This document shows positions 1-6,205 of a stretch of DNA of 7,767 nucleotides, in pieces. The stretch covers positions 1-7,767 of the forward strand of contig JAHENP010000206.1 in assembly GCA_018609965.1 (NCBI GenBank), in the 5' to 3' direction. A program made the translations under genes and the position numbers. Within the stretch, counting starts at the first letter, position 1. Each line of letters starts with the position of its first letter. The stretch comes from Haloferacaceae archaeon (GTDB taxonomy: Archaea > Halobacteriota > Halobacteria > Halobacteriales > Haloferacaceae). Below the pieces are notes generated by a model. The model did no database searches, was not told where the DNA came from, and worked only from the letters and a program-made list of their open reading frames with translations.

Positions 1-1
1 C

Positions 2-928
2 CGCGAGGCCGACCACACCGCCGACTCCGCGGTCGCGGCCGTCGAGGCCTCCTACGACCGCGGCGACACCGACGAGTTCGTCGAGCCGACCGTCGTCGGC
101 GACCACGCTGGGCTCGCGGACGGCGACGCGGCGGTGTTCTGTAACTTCCGTGCGGACCGCGCCCGCCAGCTGACCCGGATGCTCGCCGACGTGCGGCCCA
201 ACGACTGGCACACCGAGGGGGTGGCGACGACGCCGCCGACGGTCGAACTCGTCACGATGACCGAGTACGACGAGACGTTCGATCTCCCGGTCGCATTCCC
301 GCCGGAACAGCCGGCGGCGACGTTGGGAGCGGTGTTGTCGGACCACGGACTCACACAGCTCCGGATCGCCGAGTCAGAGAAGTACGCCCATGTCACCTAC
401 TTCCTCAATGGCGGCCGTGAGGTGGCGTTCGACGGGGAGATCCGTCAGATCGTCGAGTCGCCGGACGTACCCACCTACGACGAGACGCCAGCGATGAGTG
501 CGAGTGAGGTGACCGACACCGCTCGGCGCGTGATCGCCGACCGGGACCCGGACGTGCTCGTGTTGAACTACGCCAACCCGGACATGGTCGGCCACACGGG
601 CGACTACGACGCCACCGTCGCGGCCTGTGAGGCGGTCGACGAACAGCTCAACCGATTGTTGACGGCCGTCGCCGACGCCGGCGGACACGCGCTCGTCACT
701 GCCGACCACGGCAACGCCGACGACATGGGGACCGCAGACGACCCGCACACGGCACACACGTTCAACCCGGTGCCGTTCGTCTCACTGACGCCCGCGGGTG
801 GTGACGGCGGGAATGCCGTTCGGGACGGCGGGAGTCTTCCAGACGTGGCGCCAACGTTGTTGTCGCTTCTGGGGATCGAACCACCGCCAGAGATGACCGG
901 CTCGTCGTTGCTCGCCGACGCCGAGTGA
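2..928 (+). CDS. gpmI: 2,3-bisphosphoglycerate-independent phosphoglycerate mutase, 5'-truncated by the window edge
   Basis: This cytoplasmic enzyme interconverts 3-phosphoglycerate and 2-phosphoglycerate in glycolysis and gluconeogenesis, using two divalent metal ions, usually Mn. The frame is open from the window edge, so about 308 residues of the roughly 500 usual for the family are present. The N-terminal part with the Ser nucleophile lies outside. Visible motifs in order are the substrate-binding NFRADRARQ (about 143-169), the EKYAHVTYFLNGG segment (about 377-415), the metal-ligand motif PDMVGHTG (about 578-601), TADHGNADDM (about 701-730) and HTAHTFNPVPFV (about 746-781). These are the alkaline-phosphatase-superfamily metal sites in iPGM order, so the catalytic domain looks intact. 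The first ATG or GTG inside the window is not the true start. The stop is TGA at 926-928. The gene converges on the minus-strand operon, whose last gene overlaps its final ~55 codons. Identification is firm. Confidence 0.97.
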   Translation, partial: READHTADSAVAAVEASYDRGDTDEFVEPTVVGDHAGLADGDAAVFCNFRADRARQLTRMLADVRPNDWHTEGVATTPPTVELVTMTEYDETFDLPVAFPPEQPAATLGAVLSDHGLTQLRIAESEKYAHVTYFLNGGREVAFDGEIRQIVESPDVPTYDETPAMSASEVTDTARRVIADRDPDVLVLNYANPDMVGHTGDYDATVAACEAVDEQLNRLLTAVADAGGHALVTADHGNADDMGTADDPHTAHTFNPVPFVSLTPAGGDGGNAVRDGGSLPDVAPTLLSLLGIEPPPEMTGSSLLADAE

Positions 929-3900
929 GCGTGTCGGTGACTGGCTTCCTCGTGTCTGTCTCGGTTGCCGACGCTGTCGCGTCCGTCTGGTTCGCGTCTG
1001 CGGTCGTCACACAGGCGACGCCGTCCGGACAGGCCCACCCCGACGAGCGTTCGTCGGCGTTTCCGTCCACGTCACCGACACCGTTCTTGCCGGCCGGGAC
1101 GACGGCGACGGCGACCGTCTCCGTCCGGAACCTGACCGGTCGGTTCCGTCCGAGCAGTTCCTCGTAGCCGTCGGCGTCCACGTCGGCCCGGACGGTCGCG
1201 TTCCGGCGGGTGTAGCGGAGTCGCGTGTGGTTCGATCCGGGCCGCCGGGCGGTGACAGTGAACGACGGGTGTTCACCTCTGACCGCGACGTACCAGAGGT
1301 TGGCCGTCGCGTACCAGTAGCCCGGCACGGGCGCGACCGGGAGCCCGGCGAGGACGGTCTCGAACGCCTCCGGCAGGAGTCGTTTCCGGAGTCGCTCGCC
1401 GGCGCGTTCCGTGCCCTGGGCGGCGGCTTCTGTGACCACCCTGTCGACGAGTCGCCGCCGGCCGTCGACGGCCGCGGCGACGGGGTCGGCCGGCACTGTC
1501 ACCCGTTTCTTGACGACCGCCCGGAGTTCGACCCGGAGCCGAACGGCTAGTTCGTCACGGGCCGATGGCGAAAGGTCGTGTCGGCGGCCGGCAGTAGCCG
1601 CGACCGTCGTCGCGTAGCTCCCGTTCGCGGCCGCAGCGGCTCGGACCCCTACCCCGCGACCGGCGCTTGCCGCCGTGACGGTCTCGCGTGCCTCCGACTG
1701 CGAGACGCCGAGTCGGCGTTCCAAGAGGTCTCGGACGGCGTGTTCGACGCGGTCGACACCCGGCGAGGTTGCCCGCCGGAGCTTGGTGCGATCTGCCTGC
1801 ACTGCCGTCCGGTCGACATCTGCATGGAGTGACGACGCCGCGAGCGTGCGGTTTGTCGCCGCTAGCGCCCGGCCGGCTGTCCCGAGTGTTGTCGTCTGTG
1901 TGTCGGTTGCGAGCCAACCGGCGACAGCGTCGCCGGTGTCGGCGAACGGCACGGTGACGGCGTTCACGTTGCGCGTTGCCAACGGCGTCACCCTGGTGTC
2001 GTTCGAAAGATCGTCGTCCACCCGGCCGGGGACCGGCCCGAGCGTGAGATACGACGGTGCCGCGTCCGGGACGAGCGTGAACGCCCCGCCAGGACCCTCG
2101 ACGACCACACGGGGAGGTGGCGCGGCGTCTGTCGCCGCCGCGCGTGTGGCCGCTCGGAGCTGATCGCCGGTCACCGGCACCGCGTCGACGAGTGCCCGAC
2201 GGACGGTGCCAGCCGTCGCGGCCGCCTCCCGGCGCTTGCGGAGGCGGGTCGCGACAGCACGGAGATACCGCGCCCGGATCGCAGCTCGGAGTCTGCCCGC
2301 GACGCCGTCGTACGGCGGGTCGGCGTCGATCAGCGTCGCGCGCCGGTCGGTAAGTTCGGCGAGCAACGCGTCCGTCGGGGTGAGATGTCCGGCCGCGAGC
2401 GCACCACCGTCGACGCGGACGCTCAGGTTCCGAACCCGTTCCCGGAGCCCGGCGAGGTCGCGCTGGAGCCACTGCTCGACGCCCGGCGGGATCTGTCCCT
2501 GGAGGCGACGGCTCCGGGTGTTGTCACCCCGTTTGACGGCCCGGAACGCGATCCGGTCGACCGTCGCGGGTGACGGCACCGCTCGTCTCGCCGCCCGGGC
2601 GAGATTCTGCCCGTCGTGTGCACCGCCGCGTCGGAACACCAGATCGGTTCGCCCTGTCGGCCCGGGAAGTGTCGGGTCATAGACGCCCGTGTCGCGAACC
2701 CGAACACGGTAGCGGTCGCTCCACCGCACTCGTGTCTCGCGGGTCCGACTCGTCTCTGGTCGAGGCGTCTCTGTTCGGTCGACGAGCGTTCGACTGGCCT
2801 CGGGTGGGTCGTGTCGCCACCGACGCACCGTGACGTACCGGACCCGGAGCGTGCGCTCGGCGACGAGGAGAGTCCGTCCGCGTGGCGTCACCCGGTTGCG
2901 GTTGACGACGACAGTGCGTTCGGTCGTCGTCTGCCCGACGAGTGTCCAGTTCCGGCCGGGGGTGTGTGGCGGCGGCTCCCGGCCGCGCCGTTCACGGGTG
3001 GTGTCGATCTGTCGCTGGACCCGACCGCGGTACGCTCTCTCGGCCAGTTCGTCGATATCCGACAGCGCGTCGAGATACGCCGTGTCGGCGGTGTGGTTGA
3101 CGCCGACGACTGTCGTCGGCTTTCCCGTCTCCGCGAGCCGTGGCTGTGTGTCGTGTGTCGCGCGCACACCCTGAAGAATAGCCTGACGGCGTGAGACCGG
3201 CGGAGCAGAGCCTGCGGCGACCGACAACGTGTCGTCGACCGCTGTCCGCGCGACCGCTCTGACGAGCGCGCCCCGTCCGGTGGCGTCGGCTCGGCCGAAC
3301 GTCGTGCGCTGTGTCCGGAGGATCGCTCCGTTCGTCGCGACGGCGACGTGTCTGTTCGCGACAACGTTCTCGATCCCGGCGCCGCCGTACTGTGCGAGCC
3401 CGCGTGCCTCCGCCAGTGCGGTCAGTCGCCCGCCGAGTCGCCGGCCGAGCCCCGGCTGAATCGGTCCGTGGCTCAACTGGCGCTCGTACCGTTGCACCCG
3501 CTCGGCGACCGCGAACAACGGGATTCGGAGCCGAACACGGAGCGTGTCCTGCCGACGTGTGATCACTGCTCCGTCGCGTCGGGCAGTGTGGACGACCGGC
3601 ACCCGAAGCTCCACGCCCGCGCCGTCTGCGGTCGGGACGACGCCGATCCGGTCGACCAGTCGGCTCGCGTTCCACCCCGTGGGTGGACCCGCGAGACTGC
3701 TCTCGACGGTGACAGCTCCTACCCGTGTCGTCCCGAGCGCGCGGCGGACGGCGACGGCCGTCCGGAGTGCGACGGTCCCACGGAGTCGGCTGTCGGTGAT
3801 CGCCTCGCCGGCTGTCGTGTCGGCCGGCACGACGACCGGCTCGCGCGCTGTCTCACGCACTGCCGCTCGACCGGCGACACGGACGGCTGTCCGAGCGGTT

Positions 3901-4076
3901 GTCTCCGCGCGGTCGAGTGCCGTGCCGGTCGCGTCGCGTCGGTCGACTGGGCCGCGGGTACCCAACGTTCCTGCGTACACGAGCGCTCCGACGAGTAAGA
4001 CGACGCCGACGAGCGCGAACGGCACCCGGGCGCGGTCGGTCCTCGCCAGCCGACGGAGCCGGACGGCGAGACTCAC
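762..4076 (-). CDS. Very large membrane-anchored surface protein, DUF7286-like, with C-terminal extension antisense to gpmI
   Basis: Function is unknown; it resembles the haloarchaeal DUF7286 family from memory. The chosen GTG at 4076-4074 overlaps the stop of the upstream gene as GTGA. In-frame GTGs at 4079, 4082 and 4085 are equally possible, and the frame's open stretch up to 4628 is antisense-like shadow of the upstream gene. The product is about 1104 residues: a basic N-terminus (RLRRLARTDRAR), one transmembrane helix at about 18-38, then a long soluble Arg-, Thr-, Ala- and Val-rich body. It contains about nine N-x-S/T sequons (NAS, NHT, NWT, NLS, NDT, NRT, NGS, NHT, NAT), plus one in the tail, suggesting an exported N-glycosylated body. 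Segments such as RGLAQYGGAGIENVVANRHV and VPGYWYATANLWYVAVRG look like conserved cores. I expect the family to end near GVGDVDGNADERSSGW (Trp about residue 1014). Here the frame continues for about 90 residues, the last ~55 opposite gpmI codons and strongly basic. A lost stop or frameshift is likely. Confidence 0.75.
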   Translation of the reverse strand: MSLAVRLRRLARTDRARVPFALVGVVLLVGALVYAGTLGTRGPVDRRDATGTALDRAETTARTAVRVAGRAAVRETAREPVVVPADTTAGEAITDSRLRGTVALRTAVAVRRALGTTRVGAVTVESSLAGPPTGWNASRLVDRIGVVPTADGAGVELRVPVVHTARRDGAVITRRQDTLRVRLRIPLFAVAERVQRYERQLSHGPIQPGLGRRLGGRLTALAEARGLAQYGGAGIENVVANRHVAVATNGAILRTQRTTFGRADATGRGALVRAVARTAVDDTLSVAAGSAPPVSRRQAILQGVRATHDTQPRLAETGKPTTVVGVNHTADTAYLDALSDIDELAERAYRGRVQRQIDTTRERRGREPPPHTPGRNWTLVGQTTTERTVVVNRNRVTPRGRTLLVAERTLRVRYVTVRRWRHDPPEASRTLVDRTETPRPETSRTRETRVRWSDRYRVRVRDTGVYDPTLPGPTGRTDLVFRRGGAHDGQNLARAARRAVPSPATVDRIAFRAVKRGDNTRSRRLQGQIPPGVEQWLQRDLAGLRERVRNLSVRVDGGALAAGHLTPTDALLAELTDRRATLIDADPPYDGVAGRLRAAIRARYLRAVATRLRKRREAAATAGTVRRALVDAVPVTGDQLRAATRAAATDAAPPPRVVVEGPGGAFTLVPDAAPSYLTLGPVPGRVDDDLSNDTRVTPLATRNVNAVTVPFADTGDAVAGWLATDTQTTTLGTAGRALAATNRTLAASSLHADVDRTAVQADRTKLRRATSPGVDRVEHAVRDLLERRLGVSQSEARETVTAASAGRGVGVRAAAAANGSYATTVAATAGRRHDLSPSARDELAVRLRVELRAVVKKRVTVPADPVAAAVDGRRRLVDRVVTEAAAQGTERAGERLRKRLLPEAFETVLAGLPVAPVPGYWYATANLWYVAVRGEHPSFTVTARRPGSNHTRLRYTRRNATVRADVDADGYEELLGRNRPVRFRTETVAVAVVPAGKNGVGDVDGNADERSSGWACPDGVACVTTADANQTDATASATETDTRKPVTDTLTRRRRATTSRSSLAVVRSPEATTTLAPRLEDSRRPERHSRRHHPRASVRRTAPG

Positions 4077-4573
4077 CACCACCACCTGACGGTGAGTCTG
4101 ACTCGGCCGTCCGTCGCGGTCGGGAGTGTCGTGCTCGCGGCACCGACGGCGCCGGCGGGTGGCCGTGGGCCGACGCGAAACCCTGACTGCGGCAGTTCGG
4201 TGGTGTCGGACCCGACGAACGTACGGTCGGTGGCAGACCGGACGCGGACGGCCGTCCGCCGCGGGAGCAGTCGTGTGACGACACCGCGAACGGCATCCCG
4301 CACGGCGTCGTCTGCGAGTCCGACCGCGAGCAGTTCGGCGAGTGTCCCGCGTCGTCTCCACTCGACCGTCTCCGGTCGGTTCGGCGTCGGCACCTGTGCC
4401 GTGAGTGTCGTCGTCACCGTCGTCAGCGTCTGAATCGAGACGCGACCCGCGTGGTCTGCTCCGAAACTGTCGGGCTCCGGCGACCCGGCGCGGTTGCGGG
4501 CGTCGACGACGGTCACGACGGCGGCGCTGACGAACAACAGACACAACGCCGCGTCCAAGACGGCGCTCGTCAC
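4073..4573 (-). CDS. Small membrane-anchored protein, DUF7284-like
   Basis: Function is unknown. The sequence resembles the haloarchaeal DUF7284 family, which I recall as starting MTSxVLDxALCLLxVSAA. The chosen start is GTG at 4573-4571, which overlaps the previous gene's TGA as GTGA and gives MTSAVLDAALCLLFVSAAVV; a GTG six bases upstream (4579) is the alternative. The product is about 166 residues. Its hydrophobic helix starts almost at residue 1 with a single acidic residue near position 7 and no preceding basic stretch, a pseudopilin-like arrangement, although no clear prepilin peptidase site is visible. The rest is soluble, with a Thr-rich stretch (TLTTVTTTLTAQV), GTLAELLAVGLADDAVRDAV and a predicted β-rich C-terminus. 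It ends RLTVRWWW, where the Trp run is encoded by a TGG repeat that also supplies the GTG starts of the next gene. It is the third gene of the operon, coupled on both sides. Family assignment is moderately sure. Confidence 0.75.
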   Translation of the reverse strand: MTSAVLDAALCLLFVSAAVVTVVDARNRAGSPEPDSFGADHAGRVSIQTLTTVTTTLTAQVPTPNRPETVEWRRRGTLAELLAVGLADDAVRDAVRGVVTRLLPRRTAVRVRSATDRTFVGSDTTELPQSGFRVGPRPPAGAVGAASTTLPTATDGRVRLTVRWWW

Positions 4574-4959
4574 CGCCACACCTCCACCCGCAGGCGACCG
4601 GGTCTGATCCGACCAGGGCCGACGGCAACCCCTACCCGCCGGTCGTCTGCCGCGACCGCGGCGGGATCGCTCGGCGGCTGGTCCCCGGCGCGCCAGTTTC
4701 GCCCGGCCGCCGACAGCGTCACCCGAAGATCGTACTCCGGCGGCACGGCGCTTGTCGCGTTCGCCAGCCGCGCCGGGACGGCGACGCCGCCGCTCGTGAC
4801 CGCCGTGTGTGCACGCGAGAGCGTGGTCGTCGCGACCGTCTCGTCGCGGTCCGTGGGTGTGTCTGCGTCGGCGAGCACCAGTGCGTAGCCGCTCACCGCC
4901 GCCACGACGGTCGCGGCCGCGACTAACCCGACGACCGGCGACTCCGCGCTACTGGACAT
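4570..4959 (-). CDS. Small membrane-anchored protein, DUF7285-like
   Basis: Function is unknown; it resembles the haloarchaeal DUF7285 family from memory. The product is 129 residues, starting at an ATG that overlaps the end of the upstream gene by 11 bases, which strongly suggests translational coupling. One hydrophobic helix lies at about residues 8-29 (SPVVGLVAAATVVAAVSGYA). A soluble, presumably extracytoplasmic part follows, containing TTTLSRAHTAVTSGGVAVPA, the sequon NAT, a GRNWRAGDQPPSDP segment and a C-terminal GRIRPGRLRVEVWR. Related proteins typically carry a QVEPL-like motif before the helix, as in archaeal pilins; here the corresponding position reads AESPVVGL, so that processing motif is not obvious. 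Its stop forms the GTGA overlap with the next gene. The order and the single N-terminal helix in every member point to a multi-subunit envelope structure, but this is inference. Coding status is very likely. Confidence 0.78.
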   Translation of the reverse strand: MSSSAESPVVGLVAAATVVAAVSGYALVLADADTPTDRDETVATTTLSRAHTAVTSGGVAVPARLANATSAVPPEYDLRVTLSAAGRNWRAGDQPPSDPAAVAADDRRVGVAVGPGRIRPGRLRVEVWR

Positions 4960-5416
4960 CGACCACCGTCACCGTCACCGGCCCCCACATGACCCGCGCG
5001 ACCCGGAGCCGTGATCCGGACCGCCAGGTCGGCACTCGCTCGCGAGCGGCCGTCACGGCCTGTCGCAGTGTCGACGGCGCGTCGAACAACTGACGTGGCG
5101 ACACTCCGCGGGCGAGCGCCGCCAACGCGCCGTCGCCGGCGACCGTAATCGGACCGTACAGGAACTCGGCCGTTGCCGTCGTGCCGTCGGCGCGGACGGT
5201 CAAACTCCCCGGACCGATTCGGACGCGGTCGGCGGCGAGAACGTGTGTCGCACTTGCCGGCGCCTCGCTTCCGGCGACTGTGTCGATTGTCGTCGCCGCC
5301 TGCGTCGGCGCGGGTGGTGGCCCGGTCGGCAGGCCGACCGCGGTAGTCAGTGTCGCCGCCGCGACGGCGGCCAGTCCCAGCCAGACGTAGATCCCTTCCG
5401 CGGGTGCGTCGAACAC
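4949..5416 (-). CDS. First gene of the surface operon, single-helix membrane protein, DUF7283-like
   Basis: Function is unknown; it resembles the haloarchaeal DUF7283 family. Two in-frame GTG starts compete. The upstream one at 5431 adds five residues (MTRRL). The one at 5416 gives MFDAPAEGIYVWLGLAAVAA, the N-terminus I recall for the family, and lies about 26 bases from the centre of a TATA-like TTCAAGTAC, the spacing expected for a leaderless haloarchaeal transcript. I therefore prefer 5416. The product is about 155 residues: a transmembrane helix at about 9-28, a Pro-, Ala- and Thr-rich linker, then a compact domain containing LAADRVRIGPGSLTVRADG, TAEFLYGPITVAGDGAL and RVPTWRSGSRLRVARVMWGP. 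No lipobox or twin-arginine motif is visible. It overlaps the next gene by 11 bases and heads the four-gene operon. It is 67 bases downstream of the small membrane protein gene on the same strand but has its own promoter-like site. Confidence 0.78.
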   Translation of the reverse strand: MFDAPAEGIYVWLGLAAVAAATLTTAVGLPTGPPPAPTQAATTIDTVAGSEAPASATHVLAADRVRIGPGSLTVRADGTTATAEFLYGPITVAGDGALAALARGVSPRQLFDAPSTLRQAVTAARERVPTWRSGSRLRVARVMWGPVTVTVVDVQ

Positions 5417-5437
5417 GAGGCGTCTGGTCACGGCACC

Positions 5438-5446
5438 GTACTTGAA
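5438..5446 (-). promoter_or_regulatory. TATA-like promoter element of the surface operon
   Basis: Read on the minus strand this is TTCAAGTAC, a common form of the haloarchaeal TATA box. Its centre is about 26 bases upstream of the GTG at 5416 but only about 11 from the GTG at 5431, so it argues for a leaderless message starting at 5416. It sits in the 67-base gap after the small membrane protein gene. Confidence 0.45.
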
Positions 5447-5483
5447 CCCTCGGCCGAGACGTGTGGGTGAACTGCCGGTCGTG

Positions 5484-5708
5484 TCAGGCGTTCGGGGCGG
5501 CGAAGAACATGCCGTAGAGGACGATCAACATCGAGACGAGCGCACCTGCACCGAGGCCGTTCGTCACCGGCAGCGTGCCGAGTGTGGCGGCTGTCACGAC
5601 CCCGGTCACCAACGGCACCGGGACGGCCGCCAGCAACAGGTCGTACCGCGAGAGCGACTGGTTGGCGTACTCTCCAGCGCTGTCGCTACTGTGGTTGCTC
5701 GTTGCCAT
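5484..5708 (-). CDS. Small two-helix membrane protein of unknown function
   Basis: No family function is recognised; small proteins of this type are common in haloarchaea. The product is 74 residues with an ATG start. The first ~22 residues are polar and Ser-, Asn- and Asp-rich (MATSNHSSDSAGEYANQSLS). Two hydrophobic segments follow at about 23-44 (from YDLLLAAVPVPLVTG) and 51-70 (GAGALVSMLIVLYGMFFAA), so it should be a helical hairpin in the cytoplasmic membrane. No metal-binding or catalytic residues stand out. It has haloarchaeal GC and codon use, and belongs to the core side of the boundary rather than to the AT-rich islet. The stop lies 67 bases before the preferred start of the surface operon on the same strand, so partial co-transcription is possible, but each has its own TATA-like site. 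A palindrome directly upstream suggests regulation. Coding status is likely, role unknown. Confidence 0.75.
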   Translation of the reverse strand: MATSNHSSDSAGEYANQSLSRYDLLLAAVPVPLVTGVVTAATLGTLPVTNGLGAGALVSMLIVLYGMFFAAPNA

Positions 5709-5714
5709 TCTTCC

Positions 5715-5730
5715 ACACCCGTACTGGTGT
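5715..5730. promoter_or_regulatory. Near-perfect 16-bp palindrome, candidate operator
   Basis: The sequence ACACCCGTACTGGTGT is an inverted repeat with 7 of 8 base pairs matching around a central GTAC. The single mismatch is C5720 opposite T5725. It lies between the TATA-like element at 5741-5749 and the ATG at 5708, over the expected transcription start, where a bound dimeric regulator would block initiation. A small RNA hairpin in the leader is the alternative reading. Confidence 0.4.
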
Positions 5731-5740
5731 AGGACACGCG

Positions 5741-5749
5741 ACTACTAAT
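5741..5749 (-). promoter_or_regulatory. TATA-like promoter element of the small membrane protein gene
   Basis: On the minus strand this reads TATTAGTAG, inside an AT-rich stretch. A transcription start about 26 bases downstream would fall near 5718, giving a leader of about 10 bases before the ATG at 5708 and placing the start inside the 16-bp palindrome. Confidence 0.4.
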
Positions 5750-5883
5750 ACATTTCTCCCTGTTTCGGGGGAACATCTTCTGAAGGATACTCGTGGTTCG
5801 TTCGAGTGGTGGTGTGGCCACGCCGTAGGTTTCTTATAACTTATCATCTGACAGATACGAGCAGAGTTGGAAGCAATGCTCTC

Positions 5884-6075
5884 GGGCGGCCAGAGGGTCG
5901 TAGATCGGTAACTCCGCACGCCCTACGGGACACTTTTGCCGTTCAATACACCAAAAATCAGATTCTCGCGCCGATGGTCAAACAGGCCTTTGTGCACCAC
6001 TACTTTGATGTGACGGACATCTACACTTCCGTGATTGATGATGACGCTACGGACATAATTCGGCGTGACGGACCA
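5884..6075 (+). pseudogene. C-terminal remnant of a tyrosine recombinase (integrase)
   Basis: The enclosing frame is open from at least 5806 (GTG) to the TGA at 6199-6201, but only about 5884-6075 looks like a protein family. Here GRRSVTPHALRDTFAVQYTK matches the box II HxLRHTFA motif of XerC/XerD-type recombinases, and FVHHYFDVTDIYTSV matches the LLGHSxxxTTxIYTHV segment with the Tyr nucleophile. From the motif Arg, the His falls at +23 and the Tyr at +32, exactly the spacing in E. coli XerD. It ends IIRRDGP, like haloarchaeal integrases. The N-terminal SAM-like domain and the first catalytic Arg and Lys are absent upstream in any frame I examined. The canonical Gly-His is Val-His here. It is therefore a truncated, presumably inactive relic and not a working integrase. 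About 130 bases after it (6076-6205) carry no recognisable gene and lead into the orphan gene. Confidence 0.65.
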
Positions 6076-6174
6076 TCGTTCCGATTGTGGTGCGTACCCA
6101 CTCTTCGAGTCAGCCTGAAAAAATCACGTCGGGTTCATAATGGCCAATCTATGCAAACTTTCTTTACCATTACA

Positions 6175-6182
6175 GTGTATAT
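6175..6182 (+). promoter_or_regulatory. TATA-like element of the orphan gene
   Basis: The octamer GTGTATAT lies about 28 bases upstream (centre to start) of the ATG at 6206, the spacing expected for a leaderless haloarchaeal transcript. It is only about 13 bases from the ATG at 6191, so it favours 6206 as the start. Confidence 0.35.
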
Positions 6183-6205
6183 CCCCTTGCATGGATCTTG
6201 AACCG

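Noticed and set aside
604..1038. Minus-strand open frame opposite the gpmI end
   Set aside because: It lies almost wholly antisense to gpmI conserved motifs and its product has no coherent composition; it is a GC-rich shadow frame.
1007..1276. Alternative frame ending at 1007 as the true end of the giant gene
   Set aside because: It would need a frameshift that cannot be shown from this sequence, and the in-frame GVGDVDGNADERSSGW segment up to 1035 supports the main frame that far. Kept only as an alternative in the findings.
2616..3998. Several plus-strand open frames of 100-216 codons inside the surface operon
   Set aside because: They are antisense to a continuous frame with a transmembrane helix, sequons and family-like segments. 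High GC suppresses stop codons on the opposite strand, and their products are rich in Arg, Pro and Ser without order.
4086..4628. Upstream extension of the giant gene's frame to an apparent start near 4628
   Set aside because: This part is a shadow of the third and second genes in another frame: it is an Arg-rich low-complexity translation without a hydrophobic helix, while the GTGA overlap at 4076 gives a family-like N-terminus.
6064..6117. Short frame ending GAYPLFESA before the orphan gene, suggestive of an integrase or zinc-finger fragment
   Set aside because: Fewer than 20 codons, overlapping the recombinase remnant in another frame, with no supporting motif spacing.
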